64,000 nt of DNA from assembly GCA_002281555.1 (NCBI GenBank), contig NCGJ01000005.1:1-64000 (forward strand), given 5' to 3'. Of this stretch, positions 49,464 to 58,301 are shown piece by piece. The DNA comes from Hydrogenophilales bacterium 28-61-23. GTDB taxonomy: Bacteria > Pseudomonadota > Gammaproteobacteria > Burkholderiales > Thiobacillaceae. Position 1 is the first letter of the stretch; the number at the start of each line of letters is the position of its first letter. The notes beneath the pieces are model-generated. The model saw only the letters and a list, made by a program, of their open reading frames with translations, was not told the origin of the DNA and did no database searches. The position numbers were made by a program, and so were the translations under genes.

Positions 49464-49612
49464 GTAGGGCGGAAAAGCGCAGCGCCTTCCGCCGCATGCA
49501 AGGTATCCGCGCAATCTCCTGGTCAGCACGCCCGGATGGTCTGGTCTGGTCGTTGGTGGTGCCTCGCCAGGGTGTTTCATTCGGCGGAAGGCGCTGCGCT
49601 TTTCCGACCTAC
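49464..49612. repeat. 30-bp inverted repeat, 149-base element
   Basis: The arms at 49464-49493 and 49583-49612 are inverted copies with one mismatch. They begin GTAGGGCGGAAAAGCG and end at CCTAC. The 89 bases between them encode nothing obvious. A related copy is at 63072. It resembles a small non-autonomous repeat. Confidence 0.8.
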
Positions 49613-49884
49613 GCGGGCTGGATGCAAGACCAAAGCCGGCGGCGGGCAACGTCTCTGGATTCCGGTGCCAGTTGACGGCATTCAACCGTTCAAATGCCTG
49701 CAACGACAGGGGTTGAGAGTAGAAGAGATTTTTAGCCTTGCTTCGCGGGCGACGGGTCGTAGGCCAAAGCGGTCATTGTGACTATTTCAGGGTTGTATTA
49801 ACTTGCAGTTATCCACCAATCGCTGACCCCGTCGTGTTTGTTGGCAGGGCATGACGTATTAGAAACACAGACTCGGGAGAATCA

Positions 49885-50718
49885 ATGAGCGGCCTTAACC
49901 TCGGAAATCAGTTAAACCAAATCGTACAGACGGCGAAGCACGCGATGTTCGATCAGGGCGAGCTTGCTCAGCTTACCTATGGTGCTTTCGACATTGCGGC
50001 TCGGAGCATGCAGGAGATGGAACACGAGGAAATCGAAGTTACTTTCCCAGTCGGTTGCAACCCAGACAAGACGGCCATCCAAAGCACACGGACATATCGC
50101 AAAGAACAGCTTCTTTCAAAGTACCAGTTCCTGGCTTTCCACCAACTGAGCATCAACGCCTTGGTGCAATTAGTGACGCTCATTGAAACGATGCTAAGTG
50201 ATGTAGTTCGCGCTGTAGTTGTGCGCTATCCCCAAAAGCTTGGTGGCAAACGCAGTGTTCCGCTTCAAGTAGTGCTGGAAGCGACTTCCCTTGAGGAAGT
50301 CCACATTCGAGCTACTGATACGTTCTTGAATGAGCTTGCGTACAAGTCGCCTGGCGAATTTTCCGAGTCAGTGGCGCAGTTGCTATCTGTCAATCTTCTT
50401 GAATGCCCGGCATTTCATCGCTACATGGAGATCAAAGCTACACGAGATATCTTCGTTCACAACAGCGGCATTGCAAACGACGTATACATCCGAAAGGCGG
50501 GATCGCATTCTCGTGTTAAGTCCGGTATGGACTTGCCTGCGGATATTCAATACTTCCTCGAGTCCTACGAGTGCTGCCTTCAAATTGCAGAGTGGCTTGA
50601 AATCGAATTGCATGGGCATTGGCACAGCACGGAGTACGAAGACCGCAAGACCCCGCAATTCGAGCTTCCAATTTCTAAGAACAATACGGGACAGACCACA
50701 TTTATTGAAGAAAACTAG
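49885..50718 (+). CDS. HEPN-motif protein of unknown function
   Basis: 277 residues after GGGAG. The middle is helical and the sequence has the HEPN ribonuclease motif RX4H: Arg187-DIFV-His192 followed by Asn193. The last residues (NNTGQTTFIEEN) are encoded by one of the 12-bp repeats. HEPN proteins are often RNases in toxin or anti-phage systems. No antitoxin partner is adjacent. Confidence 0.7.
   Translation: MSGLNLGNQLNQIVQTAKHAMFDQGELAQLTYGAFDIAARSMQEMEHEEIEVTFPVGCNPDKTAIQSTRTYRKEQLLSKYQFLAFHQLSINALVQLVTLIETMLSDVVRAVVVRYPQKLGGKRSVPLQVVLEATSLEEVHIRATDTFLNELAYKSPGEFSESVAQLLSVNLLECPAFHRYMEIKATRDIFVHNSGIANDVYIRKAGSHSRVKSGMDLPADIQYFLESYECCLQIAEWLEIELHGHWHSTEYEDRKTPQFELPISKNNTGQTTFIEEN
50688..50699 (+). 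repeat. 12-bp repeat copy 1 (GGGACAGACCAC)
   Basis: Same orientation as copies at 50900 and 51759, sharing the longer pattern AATA-N2-GGGACAGACCAC-RTTT. It falls in the end of the HEPN gene. Confidence 0.8.
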
Positions 50719-50727
50719 GTCGGAAGC

Positions 50728-50886
50728 TCATGCTGCAATCCGATTGCCCCGTGTGCGATCTCCCACTCCCATGAGCAGCCACTGGACGCTGATGTCTTCA
50801 TCCAGTTCGTCCCAATGGATACCTGTCCCGTTGCCGGAAAACTCGTATTGCTGGCGTTGCTGTGGTGTGGCCGCCAGCAAGCGTGG
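50728..50886 (-). pseudogene. Truncated duplicate of the DUF2442 gene
   Basis: The last 52 codons plus stop are nearly identical to the C-terminus of the intact DUF2442 gene at 51799-52053 (from PRLLAATPQQ to the stop). The N-terminal ~32 codons are missing; upstream sequence does not match. It is a partial duplication. Confidence 0.85.
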
Positions 50887-50899
50887 GACGCAACAATAT

Positions 50900-50911
50900 G
50901 GGACAGACCAC
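50900..50911 (+). repeat. 12-bp repeat copy 2 (GGGACAGACCAC)
   Basis: Lies 13 bases past the 5' break of the truncated DUF2442 copy, followed by GATTTGAA. Confidence 0.8.
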
Positions 50912-50929
50912 GATTTGAAGTCTGAAATC

Positions 50930-51334
50930 TCATGCAACAACTCCCACTCCTGCTCGGCGTGCGGCGTCATGTAACGCGCCATCCTTCGCAGCAATTGGCA
51001 GGCCAAGGCGTATGGCTAGGTCGAGATAGGCAGCGTCGTAGCTGCTCAGGCCATGCCGGAGTGCGAGTTCGAGGTTTGCCGCCGTGGTGGTTGCGGTGTA
51101 GTCCACTGAGAGGGGGAGCTTTTCAGCTTCCGCGATGATCTCCAGCGCGCTTTCGGACGCCAGCTTGCGGCCCATGATGGCTTTGCGCAGGACGTTGGAG
51201 AATTCCAGCACCCAGAGGGCGGGAACGTGGGCGGTGTCGGCTTTGAGCCTGTCCAGCACACTATCGGTGTAGTCCGTGGCCTGACTGGGAAAGAACCACG
51301 CGACAACCACGGAGTTGTCGACCACAAACGGCAT
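50930..51334 (-). CDS. vapC: PIN-domain toxin VapC
   Basis: 134 residues with PIN residues Asp6, Glu44, Asp100 (SSYDAAYLDLA) and Asp118. It overlaps the upstream antitoxin stop by one base (ATGA arrangement on the minus strand). Confidence 0.9.
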   Translation of the reverse strand: MPFVVDNSVVVAWFFPSQATDYTDSVLDRLKADTAHVPALWVLEFSNVLRKAIMGRKLASESALEIIAEAEKLPLSVDYTATTTAANLELALRHGLSSYDAAYLDLAIRLGLPIAAKDGALHDAARRAGVGVVA

Positions 51335-51597
51335 CAGTCGCGACCTTCTTCGATGGCCTCACGGATGTCAAAGTCGCCAATGTCACGGCTGACGCGGCGG
51401 TTCTTGATGTGATCTATCAATGCCTGGGTCGATTGATAGGATTCGCTTTGAGTGCGGGCAATGGCTTGACGTTCACGTTCCAGGAAGATGGACAGGGCTT
51501 CATTCAACATGTCGGCTTCAGCTCGGTGGGTCTTCTCGGCCAGAGCGTGCAGCCCGGCGCGGATGTCCGGACGAATTTCCAGGGTGTCGGTTTGCAT
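51334..51597 (-). CDS. Ribbon-helix-helix-type antitoxin (VapB-like)
   Basis: 87 residues from the ATG at 51597, preceded by GGGGGA. The N-terminus MQTDTLEIRPDIRAGLHALA is of CopG/Arc ribbon-helix-helix kind. It is the likely antitoxin for the following VapC. Confidence 0.8.
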   Translation of the reverse strand: MQTDTLEIRPDIRAGLHALAEKTHRAEADMLNEALSIFLERERQAIARTQSESYQSTQALIDHIKNRRVSRDIGDFDIREAIEEGRD

Positions 51598-51680
51598 GTG
51601 GCGGTCCCCCAAGTTGATGGCGGGATGTTACCTGTTGACGTTCCTTGTCGGTAACCCGGCCCTGTTCAATACCCGCACTT

Positions 51681-51728
51681 TCAACCCCGTTTGAGCACCG
51701 GCTTCAAATCCTTCCCGGCATGACCAAC
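51681..51728 (-). pseudogene. Remnant of a second uvrA 3' end
   Basis: The minus strand reads GHAGKDLKPVLKRG then stop, close to the UvrA C-terminus [13 protein letters not shown], which ends 590 bases away at 52315. The DNA is about 80% similar over ~30 bases. The DUF4160-DUF2442 module lies between the real end and this remnant. Confidence 0.6.
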
Positions 51729-51758
51729 CTCAGCGATTCGCTTTTTTGCGAAATAACC

Positions 51759-51770
51759 GGGACAGACCAC
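51759..51770 (+). repeat. 12-bp repeat copy 3 (GGGACAGACCAC)
   Basis: Lies between the uvrA remnant and the intact DUF2442 gene, followed by GATTTTTGAA. Confidence 0.8.
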
Positions 51771-51798
51771 GATTTTTGAATAAACCGCGCTCAGTAAC

Positions 51799-52053
51799 TC
51801 ATGCGGCGATCTGATTGCCCCGCGTGCGATCCCCCACTCCCATGAGCAGTCCCTGCACGCTGATGTCTTCATCCAGTTCGTCCCAATGGATGCCTGTCCC
51901 GTTGCCGGAAAACTCGTATTGCTGGCGTTGCTGTGGTGTGGCCGCCAGCAAGCGTGGGAAATAGGCCAGGGGTATGCCGAGTTTGCGGCCATCGACAAGG
52001 GTGACCCACATCATGTTGTTGTCGAAACTCAGTTCATTCGCCGAAGTGTTCAT
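51799..52053 (-). CDS. DUF2442 protein
   Basis: 84 residues, with the C-terminal GIHWDELDEDISVQGLL pattern of DUF2442. It overlaps the DUF4160 gene by 20 bases. DUF4160-DUF2442 pairs recur in bacteria and are suspected toxin-antitoxin modules; the activity is not established. Confidence 0.88.
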   Translation of the reverse strand: MNTSANELSFDNNMMWVTLVDGRKLGIPLAYFPRLLAATPQQRQQYEFSGNGTGIHWDELDEDISVQGLLMGVGDRTRGNQIAA

Positions 52054-52276
52054 GCCATGCCCTTTCGATTACGTCCTGGTTGTCGCTGACCACGCGGGTC
52101 ATATCGCTGAGTTCATGCGCTGCGAAGCCGATGTTTTCCGCCACAGCCACCGGGTTAAGCCAGAACTTGGCGCGGGCGCCATGGCAACGAACATGGATGT
52201 GTACGGGTTCGCGCGGATCGCCCTCGTTCGAGAAAAAGAAGAATTTGCATCCCTTCCAGCGAAAAACAACCGGCAT
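52034..52276 (-). CDS. DUF4160 protein
   Basis: 80 residues with the family opening MPVVFRWKGCKFFFFSNEGD and PVHIHVR, and the ending IERAWHEHFGE. Coupled to DUF2442. It starts 38 bases after the uvrA stop. Confidence 0.9.
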   Translation of the reverse strand: MPVVFRWKGCKFFFFSNEGDPREPVHIHVRCHGARAKFWLNPVAVAENIGFAAHELSDMTRVVSDNQDVIERAWHEHFGE

Positions 52277-52314
52277 TTTCCACGCCCCCTCATTCTCGCC
52301 CGTTGCTGGGAATT

Positions 52315-55140
52315 CTAGCGCTTCAACACCGGCTTCAAATACTTCCCGGTATGGCTCGCCTTGTTCTTCGCCACCTGTTCCGGCGTGCCTTCGGCAATGA
52401 TTTGCCCGCCGCCTTCGCCGCCTTCCGGGCCTAAATCGATGACCCAGTCGGCGGTTTTGATGACGTCGAGGTTGTGTTCGATGACAACGACGGTGTTGCC
52501 GTTGCCGACCAGGCGTTGCAGCACCGTGAGCAGCATGTCGATGTCGTGGAAATGCAGGCCGGTGGTGGGTTCGTCGAGGATGTAGAGGGTGCGGCCGGTA
52601 TCGCGTTTGGACAGTTCCAGCGCCAGTTTGACGCGCTGCGCTTCGCCGCCGGACAGCGTGGTGGCGGCTTGCCCCAGGCGGATGTAGGACAGGCCGACGT
52701 CGATCAGCGTTTTCAGTTTGCGCGCGACGCTGGGCACGGCGTTGAAGAAGGCGTAGGCCTCTTCAACGGTCATCTGCAGGACTTCGTGGATGTTCTTGCC
52801 CTTGTATTGCACTTCCAGCGTTTCGCGGTTGTAGCGCTGGCCGTGGCAGACGTCGCACGGCACGTAGATGTCGGGCAGGAAATGCATTTCCACCTTGATC
52901 ATGCCGTCGCCCTGGCAGGCTTCGCAGCGGCCGCCTTTGACGTTGAACGAGAAGCGGCCGACCTCGTAGCCGCGTTCGCGCGCTGGCACGGTGCCGGCGA
53001 ACAGTTCGCGGATCGGCGTGAACAGGCCGGTGTAGGTGGCCGGGTTGGAACGCGGCGTGCGGCCGATGGGCGCCTGGTCGACGTTGACCACCTTGTCGAA
53101 ATATTCGACGCCCTCGATGGACTCGAACGGCGCCGGTTCGTGCGCCGCGCCGTTCAACTGGTTGGCGGTGATGGCGTACAGCGTGTCGTTGATCAGCGTC
53201 GATTTGCCGGAACCGGAAACGCCGGTCACGCAGACGAATATTCCTGTCGGCAGGCTCAGCGTGACGTTTTTCAGGTTGTTGCCGCTGGCGCCGATCAGCT
53301 TCAGCACGCGGCCTTCGCGCGCGCTGCGGCGGCTTTCCGGCATCGGGATGGATTTCTGGCCGGACAGGTATTGCCCGGTCAGCGAATTCGGGTTGGCCAA
53401 GATGTCGGCCAGCTTGCCTTCGGCGACGATCTCGCCGCCGTGTTCGCCGGCGCCCGGCCCCATGTCGACGATGTAATCGGCGTGGCGGATGGCGTCCTCG
53501 TCGTGCTCGACCACGATCACCGAATTGCCCAGGTCGCGCAGATGTTTCAGCGTGCCGAGCAGGCGGTCGTTGTCGCGCTGGTGCAGGCCGATGGAGGGTT
53601 CGTCGAGCACGTACATGACGCCGGTGAGGCCGGAGCCGATCTGCGACGCCAGCCGGATGCGCTGCGCCTCGCCGCCGGACAGCGTGTCGGCGGAACGGTC
53701 GAGGCTGAGGTAATCGAGGCCGACATCGTTGAGGAAGGTCAGCCGGGCGGAGATTTCCTTGATGATCCGGTCGGCGACCTGGGCGCGGTTGCCTTCCAGC
53801 TTCAGTTCCTCGAAGAACTTCAGCGACTGGCGGATCGGCAGGCGGGAAAGATCGTGCAATGTCCAGTTGCCGATGGTGACGTTGCGCGCTTCGATGCGCA
53901 GGCGCGAACCGCCGCATTCCGGGCACGGCCGGGTGGCGATGAACTTGCTCAACTCTTCGCGCAGCAGTTGCGATTCGCTGTCCTTGTAACGCCGCTCCAG
54001 ACTGGGAATGACGCCGTCGAACGTATGTTTGCGCGTCACCTTGCGGCCGCCATCGCCGAGGTACTGGAAGGCGATTTCCTCGCGCCCGCTGCCGTGCAGG
54101 ATGATCTGCTGGATGCCGCTTGGCAGGTCTTCCCACGCGGTTTCCAGTTCGAAGCCATAGTGCATCGCCAGCGATTCCAGCATCCGGTAGAAGAACGCGT
54201 TGCGCCGATCCCAACCTTTCACCGCGCCGGACGCCAGCGATAGATGCGGAAAAGCGACCACGCGCGCCGGGTCGAAAAAGGTGATCTGGCCGAGGCCGTC
54301 GCACTTCGGGCAGGCGCCCATCGGGTTGTTGAACGAGAAGATGCGCGGTTCCAATTCTGAAAGCGCGAAATCGCACACCGGGCAGGCGAACTTGGCGGAG
54401 AACAGCATTTCTCGTCCGCTATCCATCTCCACGGCCAACGCCTTGCCGTCGGAATGGCGCAGCGCGGTTTCGAAGCTTTCCGCCAGGCGCTGCTTCATGT
54501 CCGGCCGCACTTTCAGCCGATCCACCACCGCCTCTACGGTGTGTTTCTTGTTCTTTTCCAGCGGCGGCAGGCTGTCTATATCGAACACCTCGCCATCGAC
54601 GCGCAGTCGGACGAAACCCTGCGCGCGCAGTTCGTCGAACAGCCCGGCCTGCTCGCCCTTGCGACCGACGATCAGCGGCGCCAGGATCATCAGCTTGGTC
54701 TCTTCCGGCAACTGCAACACGGTATCGACCATCTGCGACACGGTCTGCGCCGCCAGTTCGATGCCGTGATGCGGACAACGCGGCGTGCCGGCGCGGGCGA
54801 ACAGCAGGCGCAGGTAATCGTGGATTTCGGTCACCGTGCCGACCGTGGAACGCGGATTGTGCGAAGTCGCCTTCTGCTCGATGGAAATCGCTGGCGACAG
54901 GCCTTCGATCAGGTCCACATCCGGCTTTTCCATCAGTTGCAGAAACTGCCGCGCGTAGGCGGAAAGCGATTCCACGTACCGCCGCTGGCCTTCGGCATAC
55001 AGCGTATCGAACGCCAGCGAAGACTTGCCCGAGCCGGACAGCCCGGTGATCACCACCAGCTGGTGCGCCGGCAGATCGACGTTGACGTTCTTGAGGTTGT
55101 GGGTGCGGGCGCCGCGGACGCGGATCATGGTTGAGGCCAT
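52315..55140 (-). CDS. uvrA: Excinuclease ABC subunit UvrA
   Basis: 941 residues from the ATG at 55140. It has two ABC ATPase halves: Walker [10 protein letters not shown] near 32-40 and GVSGSGKST in the second half. Zinc fingers are CPVC...CPKC and CEAC...CDVC. It finds DNA damage for nucleotide excision repair. A TTG one codon upstream or the ATG at 55128 are alternative starts. Confidence 0.96.
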   Translation of the reverse strand: MASTMIRVRGARTHNLKNVNVDLPAHQLVVITGLSGSGKSSLAFDTLYAEGQRRYVESLSAYARQFLQLMEKPDVDLIEGLSPAISIEQKATSHNPRSTVGTVTEIHDYLRLLFARAGTPRCPHHGIELAAQTVSQMVDTVLQLPEETKLMILAPLIVGRKGEQAGLFDELRAQGFVRLRVDGEVFDIDSLPPLEKNKKHTVEAVVDRLKVRPDMKQRLAESFETALRHSDGKALAVEMDSGREMLFSAKFACPVCDFALSELEPRIFSFNNPMGACPKCDGLGQITFFDPARVVAFPHLSLASGAVKGWDRRNAFFYRMLESLAMHYGFELETAWEDLPSGIQQIILHGSGREEIAFQYLGDGGRKVTRKHTFDGVIPSLERRYKDSESQLLREELSKFIATRPCPECGGSRLRIEARNVTIGNWTLHDLSRLPIRQSLKFFEELKLEGNRAQVADRIIKEISARLTFLNDVGLDYLSLDRSADTLSGGEAQRIRLASQIGSGLTGVMYVLDEPSIGLHQRDNDRLLGTLKHLRDLGNSVIVVEHDEDAIRHADYIVDMGPGAGEHGGEIVAEGKLADILANPNSLTGQYLSGQKSIPMPESRRSAREGRVLKLIGASGNNLKNVTLSLPTGIFVCVTGVSGSGKSTLINDTLYAITANQLNGAAHEPAPFESIEGVEYFDKVVNVDQAPIGRTPRSNPATYTGLFTPIRELFAGTVPARERGYEVGRFSFNVKGGRCEACQGDGMIKVEMHFLPDIYVPCDVCHGQRYNRETLEVQYKGKNIHEVLQMTVEEAYAFFNAVPSVARKLKTLIDVGLSYIRLGQAATTLSGGEAQRVKLALELSKRDTGRTLYILDEPTTGLHFHDIDMLLTVLQRLVGNGNTVVVIEHNLDVIKTADWVIDLGPEGGEGGGQIIAEGTPEQVAKNKASHTGKYLKPVLKR

Positions 55141-55279
55141 CAAATCGAAACAGTCGAATATACGCGCCCGGGGCGGGTCGGCTCAAACCCCGCACCTTGA
55201 TCAGCCGACATATACATGACCAACTCACCCGCACGGCGTTAGCATTCGTGCGAGTCATTTTCTACCAGGGAATTCCGCC

Positions 55280-55579
55280 ATGAATCCGAATCTACACTTG
55301 CCGAATGAGGTGATTGCGCGCTTCTGTCGTGAACATGCGGTACGCGAACTAGCGTTGTTCGGTTCTGTCGTTCGCGCCGATTTTCGTGAAGACAGTGATG
55401 TCGATATCTTGATTGATCTGAAGGACGAAGCGCGGGTTGGTCTGGTTACCATGCAGCGAATGCGTGAGGAACTCTCAGTGATTATTGGCAGGTCTGTGGA
55501 TCTGATCACGCGCAATGGGCTTAACCGCCATATCAGAGACGATGTGCTCAAAGAGGCGGAAGTCATCTATGCGGAGTGA
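55280..55579 (+). CDS. mntA: MntA-type nucleotidyltransferase antitoxin
   Basis: 99 residues with the nucleotidyltransferase signature GS...DVD: Gly28-Ser29 and Asp40/Asp42 in FGSVVRADFREDSDVDI. MntA antitoxins AMPylate the HepT toxin. It overlaps hepT by 11 bases. Confidence 0.9.
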   Translation: MNPNLHLPNEVIARFCREHAVRELALFGSVVRADFREDSDVDILIDLKDEARVGLVTMQRMREELSVIIGRSVDLITRNGLNRHIRDDVLKEAEVIYAE

Positions 55580-55898
55580 TCGGCTATATCTTGCCGACAT
55601 CCTGGACGCCATCACACTGATCGAACATTGGTTGTCAGCCTCTGATGAAGACCGATTTCTTGGCAATGAGCTGCTCCAGAGCGCCGTTCTGCAAAAACTC
55701 GCGACCATAGGCGAAGCAGCCGCACGGCTGAGTGAGGAAACAAAGCGTGCTTCGCAGGACGTTCCCTGGAAGGAAATAATCGGCTTTCGCAATACTGCGG
55801 TGCATGCCTATTTTTCTGTCGATTGGCGGATTGTGTTTGTCACGGCGAAGGATGATTTGCCGGCTCTTCGTTTTGCCGTGAAGCGCCTGCTCGGCTGA
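55569..55898 (+). CDS. hepT: HepT-type HEPN toxin
   Basis: 109 residues with the HEPN motif RX4HXY: Arg74-NTAV-His79-Ala-Tyr81. HepT is an RNase silenced by AMPylation by MntA. The pair forms a type VII toxin-antitoxin module. Confidence 0.9.
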   Translation: MRSDRLYLADILDAITLIEHWLSASDEDRFLGNELLQSAVLQKLATIGEAAARLSEETKRASQDVPWKEIIGFRNTAVHAYFSVDWRIVFVTAKDDLPALRFAVKRLLG

Positions 55899-55970
55899 GG
55901 CCGCGTGCCCAGTGCTGGATCGGCTGTTTGCTGGTCAAGCAGTCAGTCGATATACCCTGCGCTTTGTAAA

Positions 55971-56612
55971 TCAGAACGGCACATCGTCATCGTCAATCGC
56001 CGCGAAGTTGCCGGTGCTGTCGCCCGACGGCGCCGCGCCGGACGGCGGCGCATCGTTGCGCACCACGCTTTCGCGCAGATTGCCGACCAGTTTGTCGAGC
56101 GCCTGGCCGGCGCGGTTGCCGGAGATGATCTCGGCCGGCGTGCTGCGGTCGCTTGGGTCGTAGAACTGGGCGATCTTCATACTGACGTAGGTCTTGCCTT
56201 CCCACAGGCGTTCTTCGCGCTGCAACAGTACGCCGATCGGCTTGTTCATCAGGTCCGGAAAGGTCTGCGCTTCGGTCGGCATCATCGTGCCGGCGGCCTG
56301 GTTCCATTCGTCCACCGTAGCCGGCGTGGATTCGATGTTTTTGACGTTCAGGCAAGCCATCAACGCCGACAGCAGGCTGTACGGGTACTCGATCTTTTCG
56401 CCATTGGCGCGGGTCAGCCACAGCGACAGATAGCGCGCGACGCGGCCGTCTTCCGCCTCGAAGTTGAATTCGATGCCCTTGGTGCCGGTCTTGGCGGTTT
56501 TTTCCTTGGCCAGCGTAAAGATGCCGACATAGGCACCTGAGGTTTCGATGCGGCCGCCGACGTTGGTTTCGGGCTGAACGGCGAGCTGGTCGTCGCGGGT
56601 GTAGGAGGTCAT
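55971..56612 (-). CDS. Protein with an SSB-like acidic C-terminal tip
   Basis: 213 residues. It ends IDDDDVPF, like the C-terminal tip of SSB that recruits repair proteins, after a Pro/Gly/Ser linker (about 185-204). The N-terminal part has GGRIETSGAYVGIFTLAKEK and is beta-rich; it is not recognisably the usual OB-fold SSB and resembles phage-type ssDNA-binding proteins. It is 51 bases after trpD, on the same strand. A role in single-stranded DNA binding is inferred. Confidence 0.6.
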   Translation of the reverse strand: MTSYTRDDQLAVQPETNVGGRIETSGAYVGIFTLAKEKTAKTGTKGIEFNFEAEDGRVARYLSLWLTRANGEKIEYPYSLLSALMACLNVKNIESTPATVDEWNQAAGTMMPTEAQTFPDLMNKPIGVLLQREERLWEGKTYVSMKIAQFYDPSDRSTPAEIISGNRAGQALDKLVGNLRESVVRNDAPPSGAAPSGDSTGNFAAIDDDDVPF

Positions 56613-56663
56613 GGGGGTTCCTTGGGGGGTAGGTGGGCGGAGCGGGATGCTTACGAAATCGGG

Positions 56664-57674
56664 TCAGCCGAACGCCCGCAACGCTTCCAACTTGGCCATG
56701 GCCGCGCCGGAGGCAATGGCGGTGCGCGCCCGCTCGACGCCATCGGCCAGACTGTCGGCGATGCCGGCGGCGTAGATCGCCGCGCCGGCGTTGAGCGTGA
56801 CCACATCGCGTTCCGCGCCGGGTTCGTCGCGCAGCACTTTCAGGATGCGGTCGCGCGACTCTTCCACCGTCGCCACCTGCAAGGCGCGTATGTCATGCAC
56901 GCCGAGGCCGAACTGCTCCGGGCTGACCACGTATTCGCGCACCTCGCCGTCGCGCAGTTCGCCGACCAGGGTTTCGCCGGAAATCGAAATTTCATCCAGG
57001 CCCTCGCGACCGAACACGGTCAGCGCGCGCGCGCTGCCCAAGCGTTGCAGCACATGCACCTGGATGCCGACCAGATCGGGATGGAACACGCCCATGACCT
57101 GATTCGGCGCGCCGGCCGGGTTGGTCAGTGGCCCCAGAATGTTGAACAGCGTGCGCACGCCCAATTCCTTGCGCACCGGCGCGGCGTGCTTCATCGCGCT
57201 GTGATAGTTGGGCGCGAACATGAAACCGAGGCCGACTTCGGCGATGGCGGCGGCCACCTTTTCCGGCGGCAGATTGATGTCGATGCCGAGCGCCTCCAGC
57301 ACATCGGCGCTGCCCGACTTAGACGACACCGAACGCCCGCCGTGCTTGGCCACGCGCGCGCCGGCGCCGGCCGCGACGAAGGTGGCGGCGGTGGAGATGT
57401 TGAAGGTATGCGCGGAGTCGCCGCCGGTACCGCAGGTATCGACCAGATGCGCGGTATCGGAGACCGGCACCTTGGTGGAGAGCTCGCGCATCACCATCGC
57501 GGCGGCGGTGATTTCGCCTATGGTTTCCTTCTTCACGCGCAGGCCGGTAATCAACGCGGCGATCAGCACCGGGCTGACCTCGCCGGCCATGATCTGGCGC
57601 ATCAGCGACAGCATTTCCTCGTGGAATATCTCGCGGTGTTCGATCAGGCGCAACAGCGCTTCCTGGGGCTTCAT
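56664..57674 (-). CDS. trpD: Anthranilate phosphoribosyltransferase
   Basis: 336 residues with the PRPP/anthranilate loop [18 protein letters not shown] and [20 protein letters not shown]. Joins PRPP to anthranilate in tryptophan synthesis. It overlaps trpG by four bases. trpC does not follow, unlike the usual betaproteobacterial trpEGDC order. Confidence 0.96.
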   Translation of the reverse strand: MKPQEALLRLIEHREIFHEEMLSLMRQIMAGEVSPVLIAALITGLRVKKETIGEITAAAMVMRELSTKVPVSDTAHLVDTCGTGGDSAHTFNISTAATFVAAGAGARVAKHGGRSVSSKSGSADVLEALGIDINLPPEKVAAAIAEVGLGFMFAPNYHSAMKHAAPVRKELGVRTLFNILGPLTNPAGAPNQVMGVFHPDLVGIQVHVLQRLGSARALTVFGREGLDEISISGETLVGELRDGEVREYVVSPEQFGLGVHDIRALQVATVEESRDRILKVLRDEPGAERDVVTLNAGAAIYAAGIADSLADGVERARTAIASGAAMAKLEALRAFG

Positions 57675-58243
57675 GCGCGGGTCTCCGTCAAAAAGTTCTT
57701 CAGCAGCGCGTGGCCGTGCTCGGTCAACACCGATTCCGGATGGAACTGCACGCCTTCCACAGCCAGCGTCTTGTGGCGCACGCCCATGATTTCGCCGTCG
57801 TCGGTCCAGGCGGTTATTTCCAGGCAGTCCGGCAGCGTTTCGCGCTCGATCACCAGCGAGTGGTAGCGGGTGGCCGTGAACGGATTCGGCAGGCCGCGAA
57901 ACACGCCGATGTCGGCATGATGGATCGGCGAGGTCTTGCCATGCATGAGCTGTTTGGCATGCACGATCTTGCCGCCGAACGCCTGGCCGATGCTCTGATG
58001 ACCCAGACACACGCCGAGCAGCGGGATGCGGCCGGCGAAGGCGGTAATCGCCGGTACCGAAATGCCCGCCTCGTTCGGCGTGCACGGCCCGGGCGAAATG
58101 ACGATGCGATCCGGCCGCATCGCCTCGATGTCCGCCACGCCGATTTCGTCGTTGCGGTAGACCCGCACCTCTTCGCCCAGCTCGCTGAAATACTGCACGA
58201 GGTTGTAGGTGAAGCTGTCGTAGTTATCGATCATTAGCAGCAT
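57671..58243 (-). CDS. trpG: Anthranilate synthase glutaminase subunit
   Basis: 190 residues from the ATG at 58243, starting [19 protein letters not shown]. Class I glutaminase triad: Cys79 in GVCLGHQ, and His/Glu in GVQFHPES. It may also serve p-aminobenzoate synthesis. trpE is not adjacent; parC is 58 bases upstream. Confidence 0.95.
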   Translation of the reverse strand: MLLMIDNYDSFTYNLVQYFSELGEEVRVYRNDEIGVADIEAMRPDRIVISPGPCTPNEAGISVPAITAFAGRIPLLGVCLGHQSIGQAFGGKIVHAKQLMHGKTSPIHHADIGVFRGLPNPFTATRYHSLVIERETLPDCLEITAWTDDGEIMGVRHKTLAVEGVQFHPESVLTEHGHALLKNFLTETRA

Positions 58244-58301
58244 GGCGCAGGTATCCAATTGATTTTCAAGGATTTCATCGTCCCAGAGTCAGTCGCTCGA
58301 A

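Larger units (their letters stand above)
49180..49884. other. 705-base accessory spacer
   Basis: Between the PIN toxin and the HEPN-motif gene. It contains a short DNA-methyltransferase remnant (49203-49268) and a long inverted repeat (49464-49612). Otherwise I see no gene. Confidence 0.6.

Noticed and set aside
49464-49612. CRISPR array
   Set aside because: Only two arms in inverted orientation with no regular spacers; no array is seen anywhere in the window.
49347-49703. Minus-strand open reading across the inverted repeat
   Set aside because: It only reads through repeat arms and has no family resemblance.
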